A stretch of 30,372 nucleotides of DNA from CAZKJL01 sp964611095 (lineage in GTDB: Bacteria > Patescibacteriota > Gracilibacteria > Peribacterales > Peribacteraceae): NCBI GenBank assembly GCA_964611095.1, contig CAZSWJ010000014.1, forward strand, positions 1 to 30,372, in the 5' to 3' direction. Both the position numbers and the translations under genes were made by a program. Shown piece by piece: positions 21,458 through 28,364 of this stretch (the stretch's first letter is position 1; the number at the start of each line of letters is the position of its first letter). Under the pieces are notes generated by a model, which was not told the DNA's origin, did no database searches, and saw nothing but the letters and a program-made list of their open reading frames with translations.

Positions 21458-22707
21458 TTTTCGACAATGCTTTTGAAGCCTTCGAGTGCATGGCTGTATC
21501 GGCGGTACGCCTCGTACGGCGATTCGTACGGACTGAAGTATTTGTGCACGTCACCGTCGGACCAGTACTTGGTGCACAGGTAGTAGAAGTGGTCGGATGT
21601 CTGGAGCTTGCGCCACATGTCGAGGAGTTCGGCGTTCTTGAGCGCCTTCACCGTTTCCTCGAGTGCGTAAATGCCGGCGAGGGCGGCTTCTTGCAGATGG
21701 TTGCCGCGCCATGCCGAGAGATCGCGTTCGGTGTCGGCCCACGAGACGGGAGCGTGTGCATCGAGCGTGGGCAGCTTCTTGCGACCGTAGCGACCGATGA
21801 CCTGGGACGGCGTGAGTGCGGCGACTCCGCGCTTCTTGAACTCGTGCGGGAGTGCCGCAAGGAAATCGAAGATGCCCGTGTCGGCCCACTGGTGCTCACC
21901 GAACGTTTCGTAGTCCATGAACAGGTTCACGGACTGCCCGTGCGCCGATGCGATCCACTCGGCGAACGTTTCGGCCGTGAGCGGATGAGCCGAACGATGT
22001 GCGACGCCGAAGCGGAACGCGATGTCGTCGGAGAGTCTGTAGTTCTTGAGCAGCGTCTTCATCGTGCGAACCGTCGTGGGGTGCACGCGGTGTTTGGCGG
22101 CCGCACGTTGCCACTGCATCGGCATGAGGAAGGACGGCGGCCTATAGAGCACGTTCGGGCTTTTGCCCTCAAGGATGCGATCGGCGCCTTCGGCCAGAAT
22201 GCCGCGGAAGCCAAGGAGCCTCACGGCTTCGGCGATTTCGTTGGAGTACACGAGCTCGGTGTTGCGGAAGATCGTCGGCCTTTTTCCGAAGAGTTTTTCG
22301 ATGGCATCGGCGTGCTTCTCGACCTGCGCGCAGAATTCCTCGGGAGAGAACACGGACGAAAGCGAGTGGTAGTACGTCTCGGCCAAAAATTCCACCTGAC
22401 CGGTATCGGCGAGTGCGCGGAACGAATCCAGGACATCGGGACCGTATTCGCGACATTGATCGAGGAAGACGCCGGAGATGGAGAATGCGACACGGAATTC
22501 GGGATTGTGCTTCAGCATCCCGAGCATCGTCGCATTGGCGGGCAGGTAACACTTCTCCGCAACTTTGCGGAACACCGCGCGGTTCTTCTCGTCATCGAAG
22601 TATTCGTGAGCGCGCAGTTCACCGATGTCGGTGATACGCAGATCTTTCAGCCGATAGGGCTGATGGACCTGGAAGTAGAAGCAGACGGAGGACGTGGAGT
22701 GAGGCAT
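21373..22707 (-). CDS. GH57 alpha-amylase-type glycoside hydrolase
   Basis: 444 residues, retaining alpha-glucan hydrolase or 4-alpha-glucanotransferase fold. Conserved regions: CFYFQVHQPYRL at 9-20 (HQP motif), GQVEFLAETYYHSL at 103-116, the nucleophile in FRNTELVYSN (Glu151) and the acid/base in FMDYETFGEHQW (Asp265). This set is typical of the GH57 alpha-amylase group found next to glycogen-synthase-like transferases. No signal peptide; intracellular. The tail after residue 415 (GGERVARGKTPKKSTKIRIKRTSTR) is basic, non-conserved and encoded by a mirrored 7-bp repeat, so it looks like an addition by repeat growth. The gene starts 7 bp after the GT4 stop. Confidence 0.93.
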   Translation of the reverse strand: MPHSTSSVCFYFQVHQPYRLKDLRITDIGELRAHEYFDDEKNRAVFRKVAEKCYLPANATMLGMLKHNPEFRVAFSISGVFLDQCREYGPDVLDSFRALADTGQVEFLAETYYHSLSSVFSPEEFCAQVEKHADAIEKLFGKRPTIFRNTELVYSNEIAEAVRLLGFRGILAEGADRILEGKSPNVLYRPPSFLMPMQWQRAAAKHRVHPTTVRTMKTLLKNYRLSDDIAFRFGVAHRSAHPLTAETFAEWIASAHGQSVNLFMDYETFGEHQWADTGIFDFLAALPHEFKKRGVAALTPSQVIGRYGRKKLPTLDAHAPVSWADTERDLSAWRGNHLQEAALAGIYALEETVKALKNAELLDMWRKLQTSDHFYYLCTKYWSDGDVHKYFSPYESPYEAYRRYSHALEGFKSIVEKASGGERVARGKTPKKSTKIRIKRTSTR

Positions 22708-22714
22708 GAGAAAA

Positions 22715-23920
22715 TTAACGAATGAGATCGTCGTAGACGGATAAAATTTTGCCGGCTTGCTTGTTCCACGTGAGGTTCGTGAGAATGTGATGCGTCTGAC
22801 TGCGCATCTCTTTGCGGAGCGGCTCCTCGCGCAGAATCGTGAGGATGCAGTCGGCCATTTTCTTGGTGTCCCAAAAATCGACGGAGAGTGAATTTTTGAC
22901 GACTTCCGCGGCACCCGACTGGCGGCTGAGCACCACGGGAGCGCCGTGCGTGATGGCTTCCAGGGCCACGAGACCGAAGGGCTCGGAGACCGAGGGCATC
23001 ACGAAACAATCGGCATGTGCGTAGAGCTTGCCGGCTTCGGCGGACGTTACTTTGCCGGCGAAGACGATTTTGTCCGCCAGCTTCATGTCGCATGCCTGGT
23101 GAATGAGCTCGGGGAGAAGATAGCCCTCACCCGCGACGACGAAACGTACATCGGGATTTTTGTCGCTGATGAGACGCGCCGCTTCGATGAAATACCGAGC
23201 GCCCTTCTGCACCGTGAGGCGGCCCAGGAAGAGCACGAGCGGATGACGCTTCTGCGGACCGATGTTCTGAGCGCCGGCTTTCGTTTGGAATGTGCCGTTG
23301 TGAAGCACCGTGATTTTGTCTTCGGGCAAACCGTACTCGCGGATGAGAAGATTCTTGGTGTACCCCGAAACGGCGATGACGTGATTCGCTTTGCGGAGCC
23401 CTGCCATCTCGCGCTTGAGGATCCACGGGTTCGGCTTGAACTCGGTGCGATCCAGCTCCGTGGCGTGCACGTGAGCGACGAGCGGAGCCCGGTGATGCTT
23501 GGCGGCACGAACGCCGGCCTCGATGGTCATCCAGTCGTGCGTGTGAATGACGTCGGGGTTCACGTGCTTCGTCATGGCGACGGCGGCCTCCGTGAAACGT
23601 TGCACCTCCTCGCCCAAGTTGGCGCCGTAGAGTTGCTGCAGTCCGTCATCGACGGACATCTCGGAGAGCCGCGACGCGTACGTGGAAAATCCGTCGTACG
23701 GCTGCAAGATCGAAGGCACCGTGAGCACGTCTCCGCTCACCTGCATCTGCGGCGACAGAATCGTGACGCCGTCTTCCTCGGACGCCGAGTGCGGCAGAAC
23801 GAGTGTTACTTTCGCACCGTGATGAAGCAGCCCGCGAACGATGCCTTGGCACGCCACTCCGAGACCGCCGAGGTGTGCGGGCGGATACTCCCAGCCGAAC
23901 ATGAGTGTGTGCTTCGACAT
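22715..23920 (-). CDS. GT4/GT5-type glycosyltransferase, probably glucan (glycogen) synthase-like
   Basis: 401 residues, GT-B fold. N-terminal FGWEYPPAHLGGLGVACQGI (9-28) contains the GGLG loop that binds the donor phosphate in glycogen-synthase-like enzymes; HTHDWMT at about 144-150, HVHATELDR at about 168-176. C-terminal domain: VLFLGRLTVQKGARYFIEAA (about 250-270) and the donor-binding SEPFGLVALEAITHGAPVV (about 331-349) with the two catalytic Glu residues of the E-x7-E motif. Followed closely by GH57 and GH15 enzymes and a sugar kinase, so the pathway is most likely synthesis and turnover of an alpha-1,4-glucan. The transcript has an approximately 45-base leader with a palindrome. Confidence 0.9.
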   Translation of the reverse strand: MSKHTLMFGWEYPPAHLGGLGVACQGIVRGLLHHGAKVTLVLPHSASEEDGVTILSPQMQVSGDVLTVPSILQPYDGFSTYASRLSEMSVDDGLQQLYGANLGEEVQRFTEAAVAMTKHVNPDVIHTHDWMTIEAGVRAAKHHRAPLVAHVHATELDRTEFKPNPWILKREMAGLRKANHVIAVSGYTKNLLIREYGLPEDKITVLHNGTFQTKAGAQNIGPQKRHPLVLFLGRLTVQKGARYFIEAARLISDKNPDVRFVVAGEGYLLPELIHQACDMKLADKIVFAGKVTSAEAGKLYAHADCFVMPSVSEPFGLVALEAITHGAPVVLSRQSGAAEVVKNSLSVDFWDTKKMADCILTILREEPLRKEMRSQTHHILTNLTWNKQAGKILSVYDDLIR

Positions 23921-23941
23921 GTGTGTGTTTTTGGTCTCCCG

Positions 23942-23953
23942 CGCACGCGTGCG
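23942..23953. promoter_or_regulatory. 12-bp palindrome in the leader of the glucan operon
   Basis: CGCACGCGTGCG is a perfect palindrome, 13-24 bases downstream of the operon's -10 hexamer on the - strand. It could be an operator for a dimeric repressor or a small RNA hairpin; neither can be decided here. Confidence 0.45.
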
Positions 23954-23965
23954 AGAAATCTTATT

Positions 23966-23974
23966 ATTTTAGCA
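23966..23974 (-). promoter_or_regulatory. Extended -10 promoter of the glucan operon
   Basis: TGC followed by TAAAAT on the - strand (TAAAAT at 23971-23966). The predicted start lies near 23959, about 40 bases before the GT4 ATG. No clear -35. Confidence 0.6.
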
Positions 23975-24077
23975 GAAATAAGCCGTTTTTACCAGGCCTT
24001 CCGCTCGATCGAAATCAAGGCTCCTTCGCATGGGATTAAGAGCGGTTTTGTCAGGATTTCGGCTCGGATCCGTCATG

Positions 24078-24111
24078 TCTTAATGCAGTCTTAATGCTTA
24101 TCTCTTATCCT
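24078..24111 (+). promoter_or_regulatory. Response-regulator box and promoter before the two-component system
   Basis: TCTTAATGC occurs twice (24078-24086, 24089-24097), exactly 11 bp apart, as in PhoB/OmpR-type operators. The second copy ends 8 bp before a possible -10 TATCCT (24106-24111) and so covers the -35 position, as expected for an activator site. The ATG at 24121 is 9 bases after the hexamer. The same TCTTAA motif with the same spacing recurs before the gene at 26061. Confidence 0.7.
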
Positions 24112-24120
24112 GCAATTTCC

Positions 24121-24783
24121 ATGCACATTCTCCTCATCGAAGATCAGGCAAAACTCGCGGACAATATCCGTCAGTTTCTGACGGTCGAAGGCTATGCGGT
24201 GACGGTGGCGAACGATGGCAAAGAAGGTTTCGAGAAAGCCATGACCATGGAAGTGGATTTGGTGATTTTGGACATCAACTTGCCGGGAATGGACGGCTAC
24301 CTCATTTGCACGATGCTCCGTCAGCACAAGAAAAACATGCCGATCCTCATGCTCACCGCACGAGGCAAACAACAGGAAATCGTCCACGGACTGAACATCG
24401 GGGCCGATGATTATCTGACGAAACCGTTCGACCTCGACGTGCTCCTCGCCCGCGTTCGCGCACTCATGCGCCGCACGACGGCGGAGCGTCAGCCCGTGAT
24501 GAAAACCGGGCTCATCACGGTGGATACGAATACGAGAAAAGTGGAGAAAGCGGGCAAGCAGGTGGACCTGTCACCCAAGGAGTACGCGCTGTTCGAGTTC
24601 CTCCTGCGCAACAAAGGACAAGTGCAGGAGCGCCCGCGCATCATCGAGCACGTGTGGGGCGGCCGCGACGAACTGATGTTTTCGCAAACCGTCGACGTGC
24701 ATATCGCGTATCTTCGGCGCAAACTGGGCAAGAGCTCCATCACCACGGTTCCGGGCAAGGGCTACATGATTCCCAACGACTGA
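24121..24783 (+). CDS. OmpR/PhoB-family response regulator
   Basis: 220 residues. Receiver domain 1-118: acidic pair E7-D8 in LLIEDQ, phospho-acceptor Asp51 in VILDINLPGMDG, Thr79 in MLTA, Lys101 in LTKPFD. Winged-helix DNA-binding domain at about 128-218, with LSPKEYALFEFLLRNKGQV and the recognition region FSQTVDVHIAYLRRKLG, ending VPGKGYMI. The start at 24121 begins directly with the conserved MHILLIEDQ; an upstream ATG at 24094 lies in the operator. It is 4 bp from the histidine kinase gene. Probably autoregulated via the 11-bp direct repeats upstream (inference). Confidence 0.95.
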   Translation: MHILLIEDQAKLADNIRQFLTVEGYAVTVANDGKEGFEKAMTMEVDLVILDINLPGMDGYLICTMLRQHKKNMPILMLTARGKQQEIVHGLNIGADDYLTKPFDLDVLLARVRALMRRTTAERQPVMKTGLITVDTNTRKVEKAGKQVDLSPKEYALFEFLLRNKGQVQERPRIIEHVWGGRDELMFSQTVDVHIAYLRRKLGKSSITTVPGKGYMIPND

Positions 24784-24787
24784 AGCC

Positions 24788-25975
24788 ATGTTCAAGTACA
24801 TCAGCCATAGGATCGCCCTGCAATTCACGACGTTCGTTTTTTTGCTGCTGCTCCTCAACGGACTGGTGTTCCTCATCGCCGATTACCACAACGGTCGACG
24901 CATGGCGCACGACAAGCTCGTGCGTTCGTCGAATGAAATTCGCGAACCCGCCATCATGAAAATCAAAGGCATGCCGACCGGAATGCCGCCGCCGATGATG
25001 GAGCGCATCCGCATCATGGACAGCAGCGGACATGTCATCAGTGCGGGAAATTTTTTCAGCGAGATCCCTTTTGAGCGGAAAATGGGATTCAGTTCCTTGG
25101 AGCTTGAAGACGAAGATTATGTCATTTTCACCGCTCAGCTGCGGGAAGGAAAAGACACGGTGGGATACGTGCAGATCGTCGGACCCGAGCGTCAGCAATA
25201 CCGCGATTTGCCGATACGAGCGCTCCTCTACCTCATCGTGAGCGTGCTCATCTCGGCTGCCACGTACTTGGTGGGCATCGTCTTCGCGCGCCACAGTTTG
25301 CAGCCCGCCGAGGAAATGATGGAACGACTGGAGCAATTCACCCAGGACGCCAGCCATGAACTGCGCACGCCGCTCGCGACGCTGAATTCATCGCTCGACT
25401 TGGCGCTGCGCACCAAGAAGTATCAAGAAGGACTTGAGTCCGCGAAAGCCGACGTGAAACAGATCGAAGTGCTCGTGGAGAGGCTCCTGGAGCTGACGCG
25501 CCTCGATGCGCTCGACATGACGCGCACGCCCGTCGATCTCTCGGTGCTCACGGAACAAACCGTGAGCAAGCACAAGCTCTTGGCGAAAGAAAAAGGCGCC
25601 ACCATCAGCGCCGACGTGGCACCCGGCGTGCACGTGCAGGGAGACGGCGCGCTCATTCATCAAGTGCTCTCCAACTTGCTCACGAACGCCGTGAAGTTCG
25701 GCAGACCCCACGGCAGCGTTCACGTGACGCTGAAAAAAGACTCGCTCTCCGTGAGTGACGACGGCATCGGCATGGACGCCGAGGACGTGCCGCACGTGTT
25801 CGACAGGTTCTATCAAGCCGATGCGTCCCGCTCCCGTGGCGGACTCGGACTCGGACTTGCTCTCGTGAAACGCATCGTTGATTTGCATGGCTGGAATATC
25901 GCCGTATCAAGCCAAAAAAACAAAGGAACGACGTTCACGATCCATTTTGCAAAAGCAAAAATAAAGAAATCTTAA
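24788..25975 (+). CDS. Membrane sensor histidine kinase
   Basis: 395 residues. Transmembrane helices at about 12-31 and 144-166 enclose an extracytoplasmic sensor of about 110 residues. Its start is strikingly Met-rich (MKIKGMPTGMPPPMMERIRIMD, 57-78), which could coordinate copper or another soft metal. There is no clear HAMP domain. The dimerisation/phosphoacceptor helix has SHELRTPLATLN with His190; the ATPase domain has NLLTNAVKF (N box, about 296-304), SDDGIGMD (323-330) and GGLGLGLALVKRIV (351-364). Forms a two-component system with the upstream regulator. The last codons and stop overlap the direct-repeat operator of the next gene. Confidence 0.94.
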   Translation: MFKYISHRIALQFTTFVFLLLLLNGLVFLIADYHNGRRMAHDKLVRSSNEIREPAIMKIKGMPTGMPPPMMERIRIMDSSGHVISAGNFFSEIPFERKMGFSSLELEDEDYVIFTAQLREGKDTVGYVQIVGPERQQYRDLPIRALLYLIVSVLISAATYLVGIVFARHSLQPAEEMMERLEQFTQDASHELRTPLATLNSSLDLALRTKKYQEGLESAKADVKQIEVLVERLLELTRLDALDMTRTPVDLSVLTEQTVSKHKLLAKEKGATISADVAPGVHVQGDGALIHQVLSNLLTNAVKFGRPHGSVHVTLKKDSLSVSDDGIGMDAEDVPHVFDRFYQADASRSRGGLGLGLALVKRIVDLHGWNIAVSSQKNKGTTFTIHFAKAKIKKS

Positions 25976-26015
25976 TCTCGTCTTAACCCAACCTTAACGG
26001 ACGTCGTTCTACGAT
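25970..26015 (+). promoter_or_regulatory. Triple 11-bp direct-repeat operator and possible promoter
   Basis: TCTTAATCTCG (25970-25980), TCTTAACCCAA (25981-25991), CCTTAACGGAC (25992-26002): three in-phase copies of YCTTAAY at exactly 11-bp spacing. A possible -10 TACGAT is at 26010-26015. The same motif precedes the response regulator gene, so the regulator probably controls the gene at 26061. The first copy overlaps the stop codon of the kinase. Confidence 0.7.
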
Positions 26016-26060
26016 GCGCATGTCGCGACGGACTTTTTATTTCTCTACCCACATACTCGT

Positions 26061-26732
26061 ATGAAGAAATCGTTCCTCATCGGCGCCACCGCGGGCGCCA
26101 CAAGTCTCGCCATTGCGGTGCCGCTTCTGGCACAGATGGTGAGCGCCGCATCCGGCACGGCCACGACGACGGCCGATGTGCTCAAGACTCGTCCGGTTCC
26201 GAGCCAAGCCTGCGTGCAGGCCATGGCCGACCAAGACGGCAAGTTCCTGGCCAACGTGGACGCCATGATCGCAGCTCAGAAGGCCGCGACCAAGGCTCAT
26301 CATGACGCACTCGTTGCGGCAGCCGCCATCACCGATGACACGGCTCGCGGCGAGGCGATTAAAGCCGCACAGGAAGCCCTCCGTACGGCCATGGACGCCG
26401 CATTCAAAGCCGATGACAAGAAGGCCGACATGGACGCCATGAAGACCGCATGCGGCGACTCGTTCCGCTTCTTCGGTGGTCCGGGTATGGGCGGCGGCAT
26501 GAAATTCAAAATGCATATGAAGGGCCCCATGGGAGGAAAGCTTGCCGAAAAACTCGGCATGACGGAAACCGAACTCAAGGCCGCGATCGACTCGGGCAAA
26601 ACCATCGAACAGATCGCGACGGAGAAGGGAGTGACACTCCCCGCTCGTCCGGAAGGTCATCGCAACATGAAGGGCATGATGCGCTTCATGCATGACGATG
26701 ACGGTGAAACCAACGACGATTCAGCACAGTAA
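26061..26732 (+). CDS. Secreted Met/His-rich protein, probable output of the two-component system
   Basis: 223 residues with a signal peptide of about 29 residues (MKKSFLIGAT...MVSAAS). The mature part has an Ala-rich helical region (about 50-130) flanked by Cys51 and Cys131, which could form a disulfide. Then comes a Met/Gly/His segment at 143-159 (MGGGMKFKMHMKGPMGG), a helical motif KLAEKLGMTETELKAAIDSGKTIEQIA at 160-186 of the type seen repeatedly in secreted helical proteins of Gram-positives, and a second Met/His stretch at 203-211. Composition and operator suggest a metal-binding or envelope-stress protein controlled by the adjacent kinase; the function is otherwise unknown. Confidence 0.8.
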   Translation: MKKSFLIGATAGATSLAIAVPLLAQMVSAASGTATTTADVLKTRPVPSQACVQAMADQDGKFLANVDAMIAAQKAATKAHHDALVAAAAITDDTARGEAIKAAQEALRTAMDAAFKADDKKADMDAMKTACGDSFRFFGGPGMGGGMKFKMHMKGPMGGKLAEKLGMTETELKAAIDSGKTIEQIATEKGVTLPARPEGHRNMKGMMRFMHDDDGETNDDSAQ

Positions 26733-26756
26733 CCTTCAGTGGTAGAAGGGAGCAGA

Positions 26757-26779
26757 CAGGGCCGCGCAAGCGGCTCTTT
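26757..26779. terminator. Possible bidirectional terminator
   Basis: GCCGC (26761-26765), loop GCAA, GCGGC (26770-26774) followed by TCTTTCT on the + strand. It lies between the convergent genes ending at 26732 and 26787. The T-run is interrupted, so the confidence is moderate. Confidence 0.6.
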
Positions 26780-26786
26780 CTGTATG

Positions 26787-28292
26787 TCACAACACCTTGA
26801 TCCAATCCTTGAGCGCGTCTTCGGTCTGCACGTAACCCTTCAGTTCCACGGACGACCCGCGATGCAGCGAGAAGTGCAGATGGCGCCTTTCGCCGTCGGT
26901 TTCGGCGGAGTATCCGGTACCGAGAACGGCAAACGATGAGCCTGCCGTGAGCGTGTCGCCGACGCGGAGCGAGACCGAAGACAGACGGAGATGGCCATAG
27001 AGCGCCGTGACGTTCTCGCCTTGGTACGTGCACGACGTCACGACGACTCCGCCGTAGCCGCTGACCGTTCCTTTGTAGACGACTTTTCCGCTGCAAGAAG
27101 CCACGATCGAGACATCGTCAGGATCGGCATCCGTCGTCTCGAAATCGGTACCCGTGTGGTATCCGCTGAATTTCTCGGGCGAGACGGGTGAATTCTTCGG
27201 GTCGACCTTGAGACCGAACGGTTTTTTCGTGACGCGATCGGCCGAGAGCGGCAGAACGAACTCCGCGGCCGTTTCTTTTTCCGAAAGATGAGCATGGAAA
27301 AATTCGGCGGTTCGCTTCATGAAATCCGGCCACTCGCGGATGAATTCGTGCGGCTCATCGGGATACTCGACGTATTCGATGTCGCGCCCCGCGGCTTTCA
27401 TGGAAACGTCGAGCGCATCGGACCACTCTTTGGGAACGTCCTTGTCCTTCCCGCCCTGGAACAGAAGCACGGGTGCGACGATGTTCTTGAGATACGTTTT
27501 GGGAGACAGCGCATCCCAAATCTCGGGATGCTCGGCGCGCGTACCGAACTTTTCGAGCGTGCGGTCGCCTTCGTCACGCATGCGTCGCCAACGATCGAAG
27601 TTCTCCCACACGTCGGCGTGGACCGGCGCATAGAGCACGGCGGCATTCACCAAGTCGGGCCTGGCGGTGAGAACGGCGAGTGTCACGCCGCCGCCCATGG
27701 AATGCCCCATCATGCCGACCTTCGAGGCATCGACACGCGGAAGTTTGGCGGCACGGACGGCGAGAATGGCATTCGCGCTGTCCATGGCGTACTCCAAATT
27801 TCCGTCGTACACCGAGTCGTCTTTCGGCATCGGGCTTTCATCCGAACCCGCGTGACCGCGGTAATCCGTGTGAAGGACGGCGAACCCGGCGCGTGCCAAG
27901 CTGTCCTGCTCACGCTTCAGTCCCCTGCCCTGCGTGTAGACCGACGTATCGATGTGGCCGTGGTTCAGAATGAGAAGTGGAAAAGGTCCGGTGCCTTTGG
28001 GCATCAGGAACACCCCCGTGATCTTGAGGCCGTTGCTGAAGTAGTGAACGTTGTATTTGTCGTACGCCGTATTGCTCTCGGTGCGGGTGCCCATGGTGAA
28101 ACCCGTGCCTTCCAGTTTCATGGATGCAAAATGTTTGATGGTGAGTTCGGAGGGCACTTGTTCGAGTCCCTGAGCCGAGGACGCCGATGACGATGTCGGC
28201 TGCAGCGGAGGAACGAGCTTTTGTTCGGGAGAACGACACGCGGCCAACGCGACGAGCGTGATGATGACGGGAAGGAAACGTGCGCTCTGCAT
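26787..28292 (-). CDS. Lipoprotein: S9-type alpha/beta hydrolase fused to M23 (LytM) peptidase
   Basis: 501 residues. A lipoprotein signal ends at Cys19 (LVALAAC). Residues about 50-337 are an alpha/beta hydrolase of the prolyl-oligopeptidase/acyl-peptidase type: oxyanion-side LLILNHGH at 107-113, nucleophile Ser198 in GHSMGG, Asp283 in GGKDKD, His315 in EPHEF. Residues about 355-485 are a LytM/M23 domain with the full metal and catalytic set: HTGTD (His379, Asp383), YGHL (His433) and HLH (His471, His473). Both active sites look intact. M23 enzymes cut peptide bridges of peptidoglycan. Anchored outside the membrane. The start at 28292 fits a -10 TAGGAT 7 bases upstream; ATG 28301 would give a more basic signal peptide and is possible. 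Confidence 0.88.
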   Translation of the reverse strand: MQSARFLPVIITLVALAACRSPEQKLVPPLQPTSSSASSAQGLEQVPSELTIKHFASMKLEGTGFTMGTRTESNTAYDKYNVHYFSNGLKITGVFLMPKGTGPFPLLILNHGHIDTSVYTQGRGLKREQDSLARAGFAVLHTDYRGHAGSDESPMPKDDSVYDGNLEYAMDSANAILAVRAAKLPRVDASKVGMMGHSMGGGVTLAVLTARPDLVNAAVLYAPVHADVWENFDRWRRMRDEGDRTLEKFGTRAEHPEIWDALSPKTYLKNIVAPVLLFQGGKDKDVPKEWSDALDVSMKAAGRDIEYVEYPDEPHEFIREWPDFMKRTAEFFHAHLSEKETAAEFVLPLSADRVTKKPFGLKVDPKNSPVSPEKFSGYHTGTDFETTDADPDDVSIVASCSGKVVYKGTVSGYGGVVVTSCTYQGENVTALYGHLRLSSVSLRVGDTLTAGSSFAVLGTGYSAETDGERRHLHFSLHRGSSVELKGYVQTEDALKDWIKVL

Positions 28293-28324
28293 ACGTCTCA
28301 TCCTAGCCGAAAAGACGTCCGCAT

Positions 28325-28355
28325 AAAAAAAGACCGACCTCTTGCGAGGCCGGTC
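28325..28355 (-). terminator. Rho-independent terminator of the ice-binding-type protein gene
   Basis: On the - strand a 10-bp stem with one mismatch (28355-28346 with 28341-28332) and loop GCAA is followed by seven T (complement of A at 28331-28325). It lies just after the stop at 28365. Confidence 0.92.
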
Positions 28356-28364
28356 CACGACGTT

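Noticed and set aside
23978..24077. Small gene in the gap before the two-component system
   Set aside because: No open frame with promoter or membrane/secretion pattern; the gap holds only the two divergent control regions.
19362..24094. Long + strand open frames opposite GH15, GH57 and GT4
   Set aside because: Antisense shadows of well-recognised enzymes; no motifs of their own.
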